The notes beneath the pieces are model-generated. The model was not told the DNA's origin and searched no databases. It saw nothing but the letters and a program-made list of their open reading frames with translations. From Desulforhopalus sp. IMCC35007 (lineage in GTDB: Bacteria > Desulfobacterota > Desulfobulbia > Desulfobulbales > Desulfocapsaceae): 64,000 nucleotides of DNA. Location of the stretch: the NCBI RefSeq assembly GCF_005116575.1, contig NZ_SWCN01000004.1, positions 248,001-312,000 of the forward strand. Reading direction: 5' to 3'. This document shows positions 46,015-55,505 of this stretch, piece by piece; the stretch's first letter is position 1; every line of letters starts with the position of its first letter. Both the position numbers and the translations under genes were made by a program.

Positions 46015-46538
46015 TAAAAAAATCAAACGCAGTTGAGGGGAAATAAGTCAGGACAACTTACTGACATTACAGGATCTTTTTCAGCCCAGCTCCATGGCAT
46101 TTTCAAGGTATACGAACAAAGAGATGAACACTCTTTACTTCATGCTCTATCAACAAATTCGGACAGCGCACCACTGGCAAGGTGCAAGATCGGCGGGAAT
46201 ATTACCAGAGAAGATCAGAGTCAACAACAAACGAATCGACGGCCACACAGAATCCGCCCTAACAGCGCGATAAAAGCGGGGGATTTAAACTAAGACAGCT
46301 GCCAGCTAAAAAACAATCCATAGCTGTCGTCAAAAATAAGAAAACAACACACCGAAATTATTACAATCCTTACGGTGGAGTGCACCTCGAAGAGTTGTTC
46401 AGACTGAGGACTTCCGCCAGGAACACCTGGCTTTTCAGAATGGAGAACCTCACAAAGGTCTCCCAGGCTTTGTCAGCTGTCTGTAGCAGCGTATTAAGAG
46501 GACGATTCCTCCATAATTATCAGGTATGGAAGGAAAAC
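46015..46538. other. Noncoding gap at the right border of the lipid cluster
   Basis: 524 bases without a convincing gene; open frames on the plus strand have no recognisable product. The promoter of the B12 radical SAM - KAS III operon should lie near 46020-46150. The only structure noticed is the hairpin at 46416-46435, listed separately. Confidence 0.5.
46416..46435 (+). terminator. Hairpin followed by four T, orphan terminator-like
   Basis: GCCAGG, loop AACA, CCTGGC, then TTTT on the plus strand: a perfect 6-bp stem. It reads as a short rho-independent terminator in the plus direction. No plus-strand gene ends here, so it might belong to an unannotated small RNA, or be chance. Confidence 0.3.
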
Positions 46539-46643
46539 TTACTTCTTATTCTTTACCTTACAAGCTTCTGCCTCAGGGCACTTTTTACAGCATTTATCTT
46601 TTTTTTTGTATTTACCACAGCACTTTTTTTTTTCTTTTCCCAT
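46539..46643 (-). CDS. 34-residue Cys/Lys-rich mini-protein
   Basis: A short frame with ATG at 46643 and GAGG placed about 7 bases upstream. The product has 6 Cys among 34 residues (two CC pairs, a KCP and a final AC) and about 17 Lys, with pattern KKCCGKYKKKDKCCKKCP. Similar tiny CC-KY-KKK-CC-KKCP proteins exist in many delta-type bacteria (recalled, not searched). It probably binds a metal or an Fe-S cluster and possibly nucleic acid or polyphosphate through its charge. It lies 80 bases after the ParA-type gene and could be on the same transcript. Confidence 0.7.
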   Translation of the reverse strand: MGKEKKKCCGKYKKKDKCCKKCPEAEACKVKNKK

Positions 46644-46723
46644 ATAACACCTCAATCAGTAAAGCATTCTACCCAAGCAGCAGCTCCCGACATCTGCACG
46701 GAGCACCTTGCACCAAGTAGGAC

Positions 46724-47473
46724 TCATGCTATTTTAGTTTTAATCTCGATGTCTTTCCACATCTCCGCATAGGCGTCACCAATGGATTTTTTATTAGCGT
46801 AGGTTATCACCGGCGCTCTATGCACCCCCATTCGCTCGACCTCTGAGGAAAAAGGTATATATGGTTTAAGTAAGCCCTTATATTTTTTTCGCAATATATG
46901 CATGCTCTCTTTATGCAATTTTTTGCTCAACTGAACCATGGAGAAAAAGGGCAAAAGCTTCTTGGTCTGGTAGCCATTGTCTTTAAAAAAGCTGTACAAC
47001 TGCTCCAGGGTCCGGGAAGACAAGGTGGTGGGGATCACAGGGACGACTATTTTATCGGCCGTCTTAAAAACATTTTCAGAGAGCAGGGAGATATTGGGCG
47101 GGCAGTCGAGGATGATGACGTCATAGTCACTGTCGACAGCCTTAAGGGCCTTTTTAAGACGGGACCTGCTGTTTTTCATCCGCGACAGGAAGATGTCAAA
47201 ATCCTTAAAGGTCATGTTGGCCGGAACCAGATCAAGATTATCATAGTCGCTGGCCCTAATGGAATCGACAAAACGTTCAACATCTTTGAAAAAAGCCCGA
47301 TCTTTTAGTTTCCTGGACGGTTTTATACGAAAATAAAACCCTGAGGCTCCCTGAGGATCAAGGTCACAGAGCAGTGTTCGTTTGCCACTACGGGCACAGG
47401 CATAGGCAAGGTTGACAGAGGTCGCTGTTTTTCCTACCCCTCCCTTGTTACTGTAACAGGCAATAATTTTCAT
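46724..47473 (-). CDS. ParA/Soj-family ATPase without DNA-binding domain
   Basis: 249 residues. Deviant Walker A NKGGVGKTATS with the signature Lys, Walker A' LLCDLDPQGAS and switch motif ILDCPPNIS. All are hallmarks of ParA/MinD-type ATPases that position cargo along the nucleoid or membrane. It is small and lacks the N-terminal HTH of plasmid ParA, like Soj or McdA. It sits after a CHAD protein and a ribbon-helix-helix protein and opposite ppk1, not near ori or parB. Placement of polyphosphate granules is a reasonable hypothesis. Confidence 0.88.
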   Translation of the reverse strand: MKIIACYSNKGGVGKTATSVNLAYACARSGKRTLLCDLDPQGASGFYFRIKPSRKLKDRAFFKDVERFVDSIRASDYDNLDLVPANMTFKDFDIFLSRMKNSRSRLKKALKAVDSDYDVIILDCPPNISLLSENVFKTADKIVVPVIPTTLSSRTLEQLYSFFKDNGYQTKKLLPFFSMVQLSKKLHKESMHILRKKYKGLLKPYIPFSSEVERMGVHRAPVITYANKKSIGDAYAEMWKDIEIKTKIA

Positions 47474-49000
47474 TTATTCCACCTCCGCAATCTCAAATAA
47501 CTGTTTGAACAACAACCCTGTCTCTTCGCTGTTAAAACGGGAAAAATTATTCATCACCTGATTCCGCTCTTTTTTCTGCAAGCGAAAGAGCATGGCTGTC
47601 AATGCGCCAACAGCTTCTGAGATCTGGATTTCATTGCCTTTAAATTGTCCGAGGTCGTGATCCAGAATATGGCGAAGAAAGGCCTGCTGTACCGAGTAAT
47701 CATTAAATTTACCCAAATTATCCTGCAGGTTTTTCAAGGTTTTAATCAATTTTTTGATACTCTCCTCGTCAAACAGGGGAGTAAAAAATTCCATCAGATA
47801 CCGTAATTTTTTGCAGCTGATACGGAGATCGTGGACCACACTGTCGGGGGTGGTTCTTTCAATACTGCAGGCGATTTTACACGCCTGGTTGTAGCGTTTC
47901 AGTACCAGGTGCGCAGCAAGGAGCTTGGATGGTAAAGCTCCTTTTGGTCCTGTCGGTATCTTGTCACTGGACTTGAAAAGGCTTGTCAGGGCAGCCACCC
48001 TTGCAGCATATTCTTCACTTTGGAGATCCTTCACAACCTTTTTCAGCTCTTTTTTTCTTTCTTTTGCCAGATATTCAAAGAGCAGCTCCAGGCCAGCCAC
48101 CGATGGATCAGGCACCATTTTATAATAGTTTTCCTTTTCCATGAGATACACATCCAAATCCCGCAGACGGTTGGTGCTTTGCATTATCAGAGCAAAGTCA
48201 GCCTTCAGCTCGCTGGTTTTTTCCGGTTCATACACCCCTTTAAAAAGACTGAGTACAGAGCGGACTTTACGAAAACTGACGCGGTAATCATGGAGAAATT
48301 CGGTGTCGTGGTCAGCAACAATTCCTGATTCATTACGCCGTGCAATCTGTATAAAAGCCCGGATGATTACAGCGGCAGTTTCACTTGCAGGCGCCGTTGC
48401 ATCGAGGGTCAGAACCGGTTTGTTTGTATACAACTCGCGTTTGATGCCAAGCTGCCGGTAGAAGGCAAAAACGTCTGTCAGCTCCTTGGCACCAGCGTTT
48501 TGAAGAAGTGACACAAGCTCCTCATAACCACTCTGATAGCCGCGAAGAGAGGTGGCAGAACCTAGGCATGTGATGGATTTTTTATGATGAACAACAAGAC
48601 TGGAGTAGCGAGCCCGGGTTTTTCCCTCATCATCGAGCAGGGCTCCCCTGTCCCTATGAAATGTTACCTTGGCAACGGGTAAAAAGGCCCTCAGATCGGC
48701 GAGCCCTGAAAGAAGTTCCTTCACCAATCCTGCAGACAAATCTTTTGCAAACCGCCATTCTCCCGCGACCTCCTGTTCCAGAAACTCACCCGTTTTAAGA
48801 TTCATGAGTACCAGTCTGCCTTCCAGACCAAGGAGTAAAAGAGACTGCGCCAAAGCGGCGTTGTCAAAGGTATCAAGAACTACTCCCTGAACCACCTCGC
48901 CTGTCTCTATCTGGATGTTATAATCTGTCTTTGCTGGAAGCAGTTTGTTGAGTTTTTTTTCAGATACATCTGAATGAACAATATAGACAAATGACTCCAT
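47474..49000 (-). CDS. CHAD-domain protein with degenerate CYTH-like N-terminus
   Basis: 508 residues. Residues ~205-500 are a CHAD domain (conserved His alpha-helical), with FLHDYRVSFRKVRSVLSLF and VVHDLRISCKKLRYLMEFF, the paired His/Arg/Lys helices that bind polyphosphate. Residues ~1-195 look like a worn CYTH/triphosphate-tunnel domain (VVLDTFDNAALAQSLLLLG) without the ExExK motif, so probably not an active triphosphatase. CHAD proteins bind polyphosphate granules. The start ATG at 49000 has AGGAGGTG seven bases upstream, inside the end of the preceding short gene. Stop abuts the ParA start. Confidence 0.87.
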   Translation of the reverse strand: MESFVYIVHSDVSEKKLNKLLPAKTDYNIQIETGEVVQGVVLDTFDNAALAQSLLLLGLEGRLVLMNLKTGEFLEQEVAGEWRFAKDLSAGLVKELLSGLADLRAFLPVAKVTFHRDRGALLDDEGKTRARYSSLVVHHKKSITCLGSATSLRGYQSGYEELVSLLQNAGAKELTDVFAFYRQLGIKRELYTNKPVLTLDATAPASETAAVIIRAFIQIARRNESGIVADHDTEFLHDYRVSFRKVRSVLSLFKGVYEPEKTSELKADFALIMQSTNRLRDLDVYLMEKENYYKMVPDPSVAGLELLFEYLAKERKKELKKVVKDLQSEEYAARVAALTSLFKSSDKIPTGPKGALPSKLLAAHLVLKRYNQACKIACSIERTTPDSVVHDLRISCKKLRYLMEFFTPLFDEESIKKLIKTLKNLQDNLGKFNDYSVQQAFLRHILDHDLGQFKGNEIQISEAVGALTAMLFRLQKKERNQVMNNFSRFNSEETGLLFKQLFEIAEVE

Positions 49001-49006
49001 ATTGTT

Positions 49007-49162
49007 TCACCTCCTCGTAGTATGTTTTTCGATATAATCAATAACCAGCGCCTCAACTATCGATTGAATGCTTGTCTCCTGCTCCACTGCGAGCAGTTTT
49101 AATTTCTTCAAGACTCTGGCGTCGAGCCTAAGAGTAGTGCTCTTTTTTTTCTCTTTTTCCAC
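49007..49162 (-). CDS. 51-residue ribbon-helix-helix protein (CopG/ParG-like)
   Basis: GTG start at 49162 with GAGG eight bases upstream. Sequence KSTTLRLDARVLKKLKLLAV gives the RHH beta-strand (about residues 8-14) and first helix. SIQSIVEALVIDYIEKH gives the second. Such proteins dimerise and bind DNA. The gene runs into the ribosome site of the CHAD gene, so RHH - CHAD - ParA form one operon. ParA partners of the ParG/omega kind are RHH proteins, so it may be the ParA adaptor, the operon repressor, or both. Confidence 0.75.
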   Translation of the reverse strand: MEKEKKKSTTLRLDARVLKKLKLLAVEQETSIQSIVEALVIDYIEKHTTRR

Positions 49163-49533
49163 TGTATCCACCTCATGTAAAAATCCGGAAAACGAAAAAA
49201 TTGTCGTAACTCCTCTTATTGCCTATCTGAGGCAAAAGTACGTTCAACATCTCCTGGGACTTGTTTTTTCAGAGATCTCTCCAATCTCCTTCTACCAAAA
49301 GCCCACTCCTTGTCTACTGTTTATCAGCACAGCCACCTGGCAGGGGAACACCTGCAGTATTGACGTCATGTATTCATGAGCTGTTGATGCCATCAAATAA
49401 GTTACATTACTTTCTCAAATAGTAAACCACCTTTCCTGTATCTAACAAAATCCTAATATTTCTCTAATTTAACAGAGTTAACATTATAACTTTTGGTAAA
49501 AACCTGTTAAAATACAATCAATAGACGTGAAAT
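49163..49533. promoter_or_regulatory. Divergent intergenic region between the RHH-CHAD-ParA operon and ppk1
   Basis: 371 noncoding bases, markedly AT-rich after 49380. It must carry promoters for both directions. I see no clear -35/-10 pair and no convincing Pho-box-like direct repeats. If the RHH protein is autoregulatory its operator should lie in the left part. Confidence 0.45.
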
Positions 49534-51795
49534 ATGAGCGACAAGACAAGCACTCCCCCAGAAAATTTTACCCCACCCGCAGAACAAATGGCAGCGACTA
49601 TGGACCCTAAAATACCCCTGAAAACTGATTCTCCTGATGTTCCGGCAAAGAGCTTTGACCTCAAGTCCCCTGAATGGTACCTCAACCGTGAGCTTACCTG
49701 GCTTGAATTTAACAAACGTGTATTGCACGAGGGACAAGATGACCGTAATCCACTTCTGGAACGGGTTTTTTTCCTGGCGGTTGTAGGCTCTAATTTAGAC
49801 GAATTCTTTATGAAGCGGATTGGTGGACTCAAACAACAGGTCGGCGCAAGTGTAAAAAAACTCTCCATTGACGGACGCCTCCCTCAGGAGCAGATAGACA
49901 TCTGCTACGACTCCGTTCGGGAGATTCTCGACCAGCAGCTCACCCTTGAGAAAGACCTTCAGCAGCTTCTGACAAAAGAAAAGATATTCATCAAACGTTA
50001 CTCAGAACTGTCTCAGCGGGAGAAACACAGTATCGACGCCCATTTCGTCAATGAAATCTATCCGCTCTTAACACCCCAGGGGATGGATCCTGCCCATCCT
50101 TTTCCCTTTATTTCTAACCTCTCCATCAATCTTCTGGTGAGTTGCAGCTATCCAGACAATGATCACAGCTACCTAAACCGTATTAAGATTCCCATTAGTT
50201 CAGAAATGCCTAGGTTTGTGAAAATTGGAAAATCCGACACATTTCTTCTTCTTGAAGATCTGGTCGCCAATAACCTCGAACTCCTTCTTCCTGGCATGGA
50301 AATAGAAACCTGCGCAACCTTTCGGGTTACACGAAATGCTATCACTGAAAGGCATGAGGAACAGGCAAACGACCTGCTTGGCATGATTGAAAGCGCTCTA
50401 CGGGAAAGAAAATTTGCAGAAATTGTTCGTCTGGAAGTGGGTCCTAACATGCTTGATATCCACAAGGGCAAACTCGCCGCAGAGCTTGGAGTCGATGAGG
50501 ATATGGATGTATTTGAGGTTGATGGTATTATCGGACTCCGTGATCTTTTCGAGATTTCTGCCATTGACAGATCCGACCTTCATTTCACCCCGCATCATCC
50601 TATCGATAATGCTGAACTGCTGGGAGATGATCCTAATATTTTCCATACCATCCGGGAGCATGGTAGTATCCTGCTGCAGCACCCCTACGAGTCCTTTGAG
50701 ACCTCGGTGGAAAGGTTTTTAAGAGAGGCCAGTAAGGACCCTAAAGTTCTCGCCATCAAAATGACCCTGTACCGAACCGCCAAGGATTCTAAAATCATCA
50801 AATACCTCATTGAAGCGGCCCAGAACGGCAAACAGGTTGCCGTGGTCGTCGAGCTTATGGCACGTTTTGATGAGTCAGCCAACATCAGATGGGCGGGTTT
50901 TCTTGAAGAAGCAGGGATCCACGTAACCTATGGAGTTGTTGGGCTGAAAACCCATTCAAAACTCATTTTTGTCATCCGAAAAGATTACAACGGGCTGCGC
51001 CGTTACGCCCATATCGGCACGGGAAACTACCATGCCGGTACCGCCAGAGCCTACGCGGACCTTGGACTACTCACCTGCAATCCCGACATAGGCGCAGATC
51101 TCACTGAGCTGTTTAATTATCTGACCAGTGGTTATACGCCAATGCGGCAGTACACGAAACTTCTGCCCTCCCCCAAACTCCTCAAAAAGGCCCTCTTAAA
51201 TAAAATAGAACGGGAAATCACAAGCAACAAGGATAACAATCAGGGACTCATTCAATTTAAGACCAACGCCCTTGAAGACAGTGATATTGTAGAAGCACTG
51301 TATAAAGCATCACAGGCAGGCGTCCATGTCGACCTGATCGTCCGGGATACCTGCCGACTCCGTCCGGGCATCAAGGGTCTGTCCGAGAATATCCGAGTGA
51401 TATCCATCGTCGGCAGATTCCTCGAACATACCCGTATTTTTTACTTTAAAAACAGAGGCAATGAAGAATATTTCATAGGTTCGGCTGACCTCATGAAACG
51501 AAATCTCGAGAGCAGGGTTGAGGTCTGTACCCCTGTTGAGCTGCCAAAAAACAAAAAACTCCTCCGTGAACTTCTGGACCTGCAACTCAACAATAAGCGG
51601 AATGTCTGGGAGATGAACGAAGATGGAGGATATACCCAGCTTCGCTCAAACAATAAAAATGACAGTGTCTGCGTCCATCGTTTTCTCATTGAAAGTGCAG
51701 AAAAACGGTCAGCTGCCGGAAGAAGGGCTTTAGCGAAGAAGAGAAGTAAAAAGAAATCAGCAAACTCCTCTTCGGCAAAAAAACGAAATAAATAG
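49534..51795 (+). CDS. ppk1: Polyphosphate kinase 1
   Basis: 753 residues. Polymerises the gamma-phosphate of ATP into polyphosphate. Domain order fits Ppk1: N-domain (YLNRELTWLEFNKRVL, about 50-70), head, then the two phospholipase-D-like catalytic domains. The phospho-accepting His is His474 in GLKTHSKL, followed by YAHIGTGNYH. Conserved Arg-rich ATP-site segment KMTLYRTAKDS is present. The last ~40 residues are Lys/Arg/Ser-rich (KKRSKKKSANSSS), an extra basic tail. About 30 N-terminal residues before the first domain are also additional. Divergent from RHH-CHAD-ParA. Confidence 0.96.
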   Translation: MSDKTSTPPENFTPPAEQMAATMDPKIPLKTDSPDVPAKSFDLKSPEWYLNRELTWLEFNKRVLHEGQDDRNPLLERVFFLAVVGSNLDEFFMKRIGGLKQQVGASVKKLSIDGRLPQEQIDICYDSVREILDQQLTLEKDLQQLLTKEKIFIKRYSELSQREKHSIDAHFVNEIYPLLTPQGMDPAHPFPFISNLSINLLVSCSYPDNDHSYLNRIKIPISSEMPRFVKIGKSDTFLLLEDLVANNLELLLPGMEIETCATFRVTRNAITERHEEQANDLLGMIESALRERKFAEIVRLEVGPNMLDIHKGKLAAELGVDEDMDVFEVDGIIGLRDLFEISAIDRSDLHFTPHHPIDNAELLGDDPNIFHTIREHGSILLQHPYESFETSVERFLREASKDPKVLAIKMTLYRTAKDSKIIKYLIEAAQNGKQVAVVVELMARFDESANIRWAGFLEEAGIHVTYGVVGLKTHSKLIFVIRKDYNGLRRYAHIGTGNYHAGTARAYADLGLLTCNPDIGADLTELFNYLTSGYTPMRQYTKLLPSPKLLKKALLNKIEREITSNKDNNQGLIQFKTNALEDSDIVEALYKASQAGVHVDLIVRDTCRLRPGIKGLSENIRVISIVGRFLEHTRIFYFKNRGNEEYFIGSADLMKRNLESRVEVCTPVELPKNKKLLRELLDLQLNNKRNVWEMNEDGGYTQLRSNNKNDSVCVHRFLIESAEKRSAAGRRALAKKRSKKKSANSSSAKKRNK

Positions 51796-51816
51796 CTCAA
51801 CCTGGCAGACCATTAC

Positions 51817-53250
51817 ATGCAAAATCAACCTGCAGACAATCTCTTCGAATACTATTCAAACTATCCATGTACAGCAAGACAGCTGTACGATTGGCACAGC
51901 AGGTTTGGAGCCCTGGAACGGCTTCTACCTCCCTGGGAAAAAACGATCATAGTCTCCAGACAAGGTGGCATCGATCCAGGGGGACGGGTTGTACTGAAAA
52001 TGCGTACAGGCCTGATCCCTTTCCACTACCACGCCCACCATATTGAAAACATTCCGGGCAAGATGTTTCGTGATATCCAGGAAAAAGGCCCTTTTTCCAG
52101 CTGGTCCCACTCCCATTTTTTCACGGATACGGTAACCGGTTGTAAACTTTACGATAAAGTTGAATACAGCCTGCCTTTTGGCAACTATCTGCCGAATTTC
52201 CTGCAAAACTATGTCCACAGAAGCCTGCAGCAGGTCTTTCACCACCGGGAAAACATCATCAGTGAGGACATCAAGGTTCATCTTCGCTGCAGCAGTAAAC
52301 CGTTGAGAATCCTTGTTTCAGGAGCCAGTGGAGTTCTTGGCCGGGAACTCATTCCATTTCTTACAACAGGTGGTCATCAGGTCTGGACGCTGGTGCGAAG
52401 AACTCCTGACTCCAGCAAAAACGAAATTTTCTGGGACCCGGAAAACAATATCCTGGACAGCTCCCAGCTCCCTGAAATCGACGCGGTAATTCATCTGGCG
52501 GGCGAATATATCGGCCTGTACCGCTGGTCCGAAGAAAAAAAACAGCGGGTCATTGACAGCAGGGTTAACGGTACGACTCTTATCAGCCGCCTCATCAGCT
52601 CTCTTGAGGTAAAACCCAAGGTTTTTCTTTGTGCTTCGGCGGTTGGTTACTATGGCAATACAGGGCACAAGGGTCTGAAAGAATGCCATCCACAGGGTAA
52701 CGATTTTATATCCGAGGTTTGCGGGCGCTGGGAGGCCGCCGCCCAGGCCGCAATAGATGCAAAGATCCGGACAGTTTTTTTACGGCTTGGGGTAGGACTC
52801 ACCCCAAGAGGTGGTGCCCTGGAGCGAATCCTTCAAACCTCCCCTTTCGGTTTCATGCGGCGTTTGGGCTCAGGAAATCAATATCTCAGCTGGATCAGTA
52901 CCGATGACATGATTTCAGCAATGCTCCACTGCCTTGCCTGTACCTCTCTGTCTGGTCCCGTCAACATTGCAGCTCCCGAGCCTGTTACAAATAGAGAGTT
53001 CATGAGGACTCTGGCCAGGGTTGCCAGGCGCCCCCTGCTTGCGCCAATCCCAGCATCACTTTTAAAAATTGTATATGGACAGATGGCATCAGAAATTATC
53101 CTCTCTGGCTGTCATGTCTCAACCCGAAAACTTGAAGAATCCGGTTTTCAGTTCCGCCATCCAAATCTGGAACTCGCCCTGAAAAAATTACTTGGCAAGG
53201 ACGTTATTAACCGGCCACTATCACTTAATATGGAAAATTGCAGTGAATAA
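51817..53250 (+). CDS. TIGR01777-family SDR epimerase with N-terminal SRPBCC-like domain
   Basis: 477 residues. N-terminal ~150 residues resemble a START/SRPBCC ligand-binding domain. From ~168 an extended SDR begins (RILVSGASGVLGREL), with VIHLAGEYIGLYRW and a YYGNTGHKG segment, the signature of the TIGR01777 (YfcH/SULA-type) family. The substrate of the family is unknown. It begins 21 bases after ppk1 and is probably co-transcribed. The next gene overlaps its end by eight bases. Confidence 0.85.
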   Translation: MQNQPADNLFEYYSNYPCTARQLYDWHSRFGALERLLPPWEKTIIVSRQGGIDPGGRVVLKMRTGLIPFHYHAHHIENIPGKMFRDIQEKGPFSSWSHSHFFTDTVTGCKLYDKVEYSLPFGNYLPNFLQNYVHRSLQQVFHHRENIISEDIKVHLRCSSKPLRILVSGASGVLGRELIPFLTTGGHQVWTLVRRTPDSSKNEIFWDPENNILDSSQLPEIDAVIHLAGEYIGLYRWSEEKKQRVIDSRVNGTTLISRLISSLEVKPKVFLCASAVGYYGNTGHKGLKECHPQGNDFISEVCGRWEAAAQAAIDAKIRTVFLRLGVGLTPRGGALERILQTSPFGFMRRLGSGNQYLSWISTDDMISAMLHCLACTSLSGPVNIAAPEPVTNREFMRTLARVARRPLLAPIPASLLKIVYGQMASEIILSGCHVSTRKLEESGFQFRHPNLELALKKLLGKDVINRPLSLNMENCSE

Positions 53251-54379
53251 AACATTTAAGGTCACCTTGTGGTGTATCATGCTCGCAGCCCTTACCTGTG
53301 GCTTTCTTCATCATCTTATTCCACCCTCTGTGATGAATTTTGAGCGATTGCATATCTTCCTCTTCAACCTGGTAAGCGGTGGAACCCTGCTTGTCTATTT
53401 TACCGAAAATACCAGAAGCCTCAGCAGGCGGGGGCTTTTATTTTTGCTCCTTTCCCTCCTCTTTGCTTTCTGCGCCTTTATGGAGTGGTACCCGCCAACC
53501 CTGGCAATACCTCTGCTGCTATCGGCAATTATTGAATCGGTGCGGGTGGAACACTTTGGCAGTTGCATCCCCTACGCACTGTTTTCGAAAGAAGAATCCA
53601 CCTCCCGAAAGTTTCACCAGGCCTCACTGCTCTGTCTTTCTTTAGGTTTGGTCATCTCAAGTCTGGCCATAGTAAACAGTCAATACACCCACTGGTTCAA
53701 ACTGGAAAAACTGACCCTTGACACCTTTTTTCTCGGATTTTCCTTTCCTATCTCCCTTATTTCCATGTCGGTCATTTTCGCCCTGATGAAAAGCAACGGT
53801 GGGCTGACCGCAAAGTATTTAAAAGAAATCTCATTTTGGATAATCAACCTGGGGGTTATCATCTTTTTTCTCTTTATCCTTGCCAACTGGTTTCTTCCCC
53901 AGGTTTTCATTGCGTCCCTGTTGTTTATTACCGTAAGCCTCATTCTTTATCTCTACTGGCGCCAGGGGATCAGGTTGCAGCAGAAGTCTTTTCTCACCTC
54001 CGGAATCCTTTTTCTGGTGATCACCTCGATTACTGGAATTATCTATATATTCATGGAATTTTCCAGCACCTATACCCACGAAGGAGCCTTACCCCTGCTC
54101 AGGATGCATGCCTTTACCGCTCTTTACGGCTGGAATCTCAGCGGTCTTGCAGTCATCAGCCGCCATGGAGACTTCCCGATCAGACTGCACTCCCAAAAGG
54201 TGCTTTTGCTCCACTGGCTGACTGTACTCATTCTCTGCCCTCTGGGATTTTTCTATCCTCTTCCTGCAATTGGGGCAATCATCTGCTATGGATGGCTCCT
54301 TTACACCCTGCTGTTTAACCATGGTCAGGTGGATGCGGACATGATTTCCGCCGAAGATGAGGTATTGCACGAAATTTAA
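53243..54379 (+). CDS. Polytopic membrane protein of unknown function
   Basis: 378 residues from the GTG at 53243, which overlaps the previous stop by eight bases; an ATG at 53192 would add an unlikely 17-residue extension inside that gene. About ten to twelve hydrophobic helices spread over the length, few charged loops, no obvious catalytic motif. Not recognised. Co-transcription with the SDR gene is likely. Confidence 0.7.
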   Translation: MNKTFKVTLWCIMLAALTCGFLHHLIPPSVMNFERLHIFLFNLVSGGTLLVYFTENTRSLSRRGLLFLLLSLLFAFCAFMEWYPPTLAIPLLLSAIIESVRVEHFGSCIPYALFSKEESTSRKFHQASLLCLSLGLVISSLAIVNSQYTHWFKLEKLTLDTFFLGFSFPISLISMSVIFALMKSNGGLTAKYLKEISFWIINLGVIIFFLFILANWFLPQVFIASLLFITVSLILYLYWRQGIRLQQKSFLTSGILFLVITSITGIIYIFMEFSSTYTHEGALPLLRMHAFTALYGWNLSGLAVISRHGDFPIRLHSQKVLLLHWLTVLILCPLGFFYPLPAIGAIICYGWLLYTLLFNHGQVDADMISAEDEVLHEI

Positions 54380-54443
54380 GTGAGACCGCGCTTCTATAGC
54401 CCCAGAGTATTTTTATAATAGCGCAACACAAAGAGGATGATCC

Positions 54444-55505
54444 ATGCAGAACACAGACCCCAAAAAAAATATCCTCATCCTCGCCACAGGAGGGACAATT
54501 GTCTGCGCCGAGTCTGAACATGGCTTATCGCCCCACTACACGGTCGAAGACCTCATTCACTGTATCCAACCCGTCAGCAAGCGTGTTTCTCTTTCGGGTA
54601 AGATGGTGATGAACATAGACAGTTCAAATATGACACCGCAGTACTGGCTGAATATCGCCCACGCCATCGAGGCAGAATATCAAAAGTTTGATGGCTTTGT
54701 TATCACCCATGGAACCGACACCATGGCCTACACAGCCGCTGCCCTGACCTATATTATTGAAGGACTGAATAAGCCGATTATCATAACCGGTTCCCAATAC
54801 TCATTGATGGACAATGAGACCGATGCAATTCAAAACCTCACCGATGCCATTCTCTTTGCAAAAGAAGAACTTGTCGGGGTCTTCATCGTTTTTGACGGCA
54901 AACTTATTAATGGCACCAGGGCAATTAAAACAAAAACAAAAAGCTATGATGCTTTTCATAGTGTCAACTATCCTCCCGTTGCGGCGATAAAACATAACCG
55001 AATCAGTTATAATCAATCCGTCTGCAGCCATTTTCAGAAACAACTGTCCAGCGCGCAGTCAACCACCACTCCCCTCACTATTGCACCAAAAATTGAAGAA
55101 AAGATCTTTGTACTCAAGCTTTTTCCAGGCCTTGATCCGACCATTTTTGACTACCTGAAAGAAAAAATGAAAGGGGTGGTTATTGAGAGCTACGGAATTG
55201 GTGGTGTGTCATCTGAGGTCCTTGATATTGCGTCAAAGGTGCACGAACTGACGCAGGCAGGAGTTGCCGTTGTCCTCACGACCCAATGTTTACTTGAGGG
55301 GGTAAACCTGCAGATCTACGAGGTGGGAAGATCAATGCCACTTGACAAAATCATCTACGGCAAAGACATGAATACCGAGGCACTGGTTCCAAAACTCATG
55401 TGGGCTCTGGGGAAAACAAACGACCCCGCCGAGGTAAAGTCACTTGTGGAAACGTCGATCCGGGGAGATATGCTTGAAACCCCCGAACAATTCTATTTCT
55501 CATAA
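54444..55505 (+). CDS. ansA: Type I L-asparaginase
   Basis: 353 residues, no signal peptide, so cytoplasmic. First catalytic Thr in ILATGGTIVC, second in VITHGTDTMAYTAAAL with the following Lys/Tyr region. It hydrolyses asparagine to aspartate and ammonia. AGAGGATG supplies the ribosome site. A weak hairpin follows the gene. Stand-alone transcription unit. Confidence 0.9.
   Translation: MQNTDPKKNILILATGGTIVCAESEHGLSPHYTVEDLIHCIQPVSKRVSLSGKMVMNIDSSNMTPQYWLNIAHAIEAEYQKFDGFVITHGTDTMAYTAAALTYIIEGLNKPIIITGSQYSLMDNETDAIQNLTDAILFAKEELVGVFIVFDGKLINGTRAIKTKTKSYDAFHSVNYPPVAAIKHNRISYNQSVCSHFQKQLSSAQSTTTPLTIAPKIEEKIFVLKLFPGLDPTIFDYLKEKMKGVVIESYGIGGVSSEVLDIASKVHELTQAGVAVVLTTQCLLEGVNLQIYEVGRSMPLDKIIYGKDMNTEALVPKLMWALGKTNDPAEVKSLVETSIRGDMLETPEQFYFS

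Noticed and set aside
46380-46772. 130-residue plus-strand open frame with a hydrophobic middle
   Set aside because: Its Phe-rich run is the mirror image of the Lys-rich minus-strand mini-gene at 46539-46643, and it has no ribosome site and runs into the parA-like gene.
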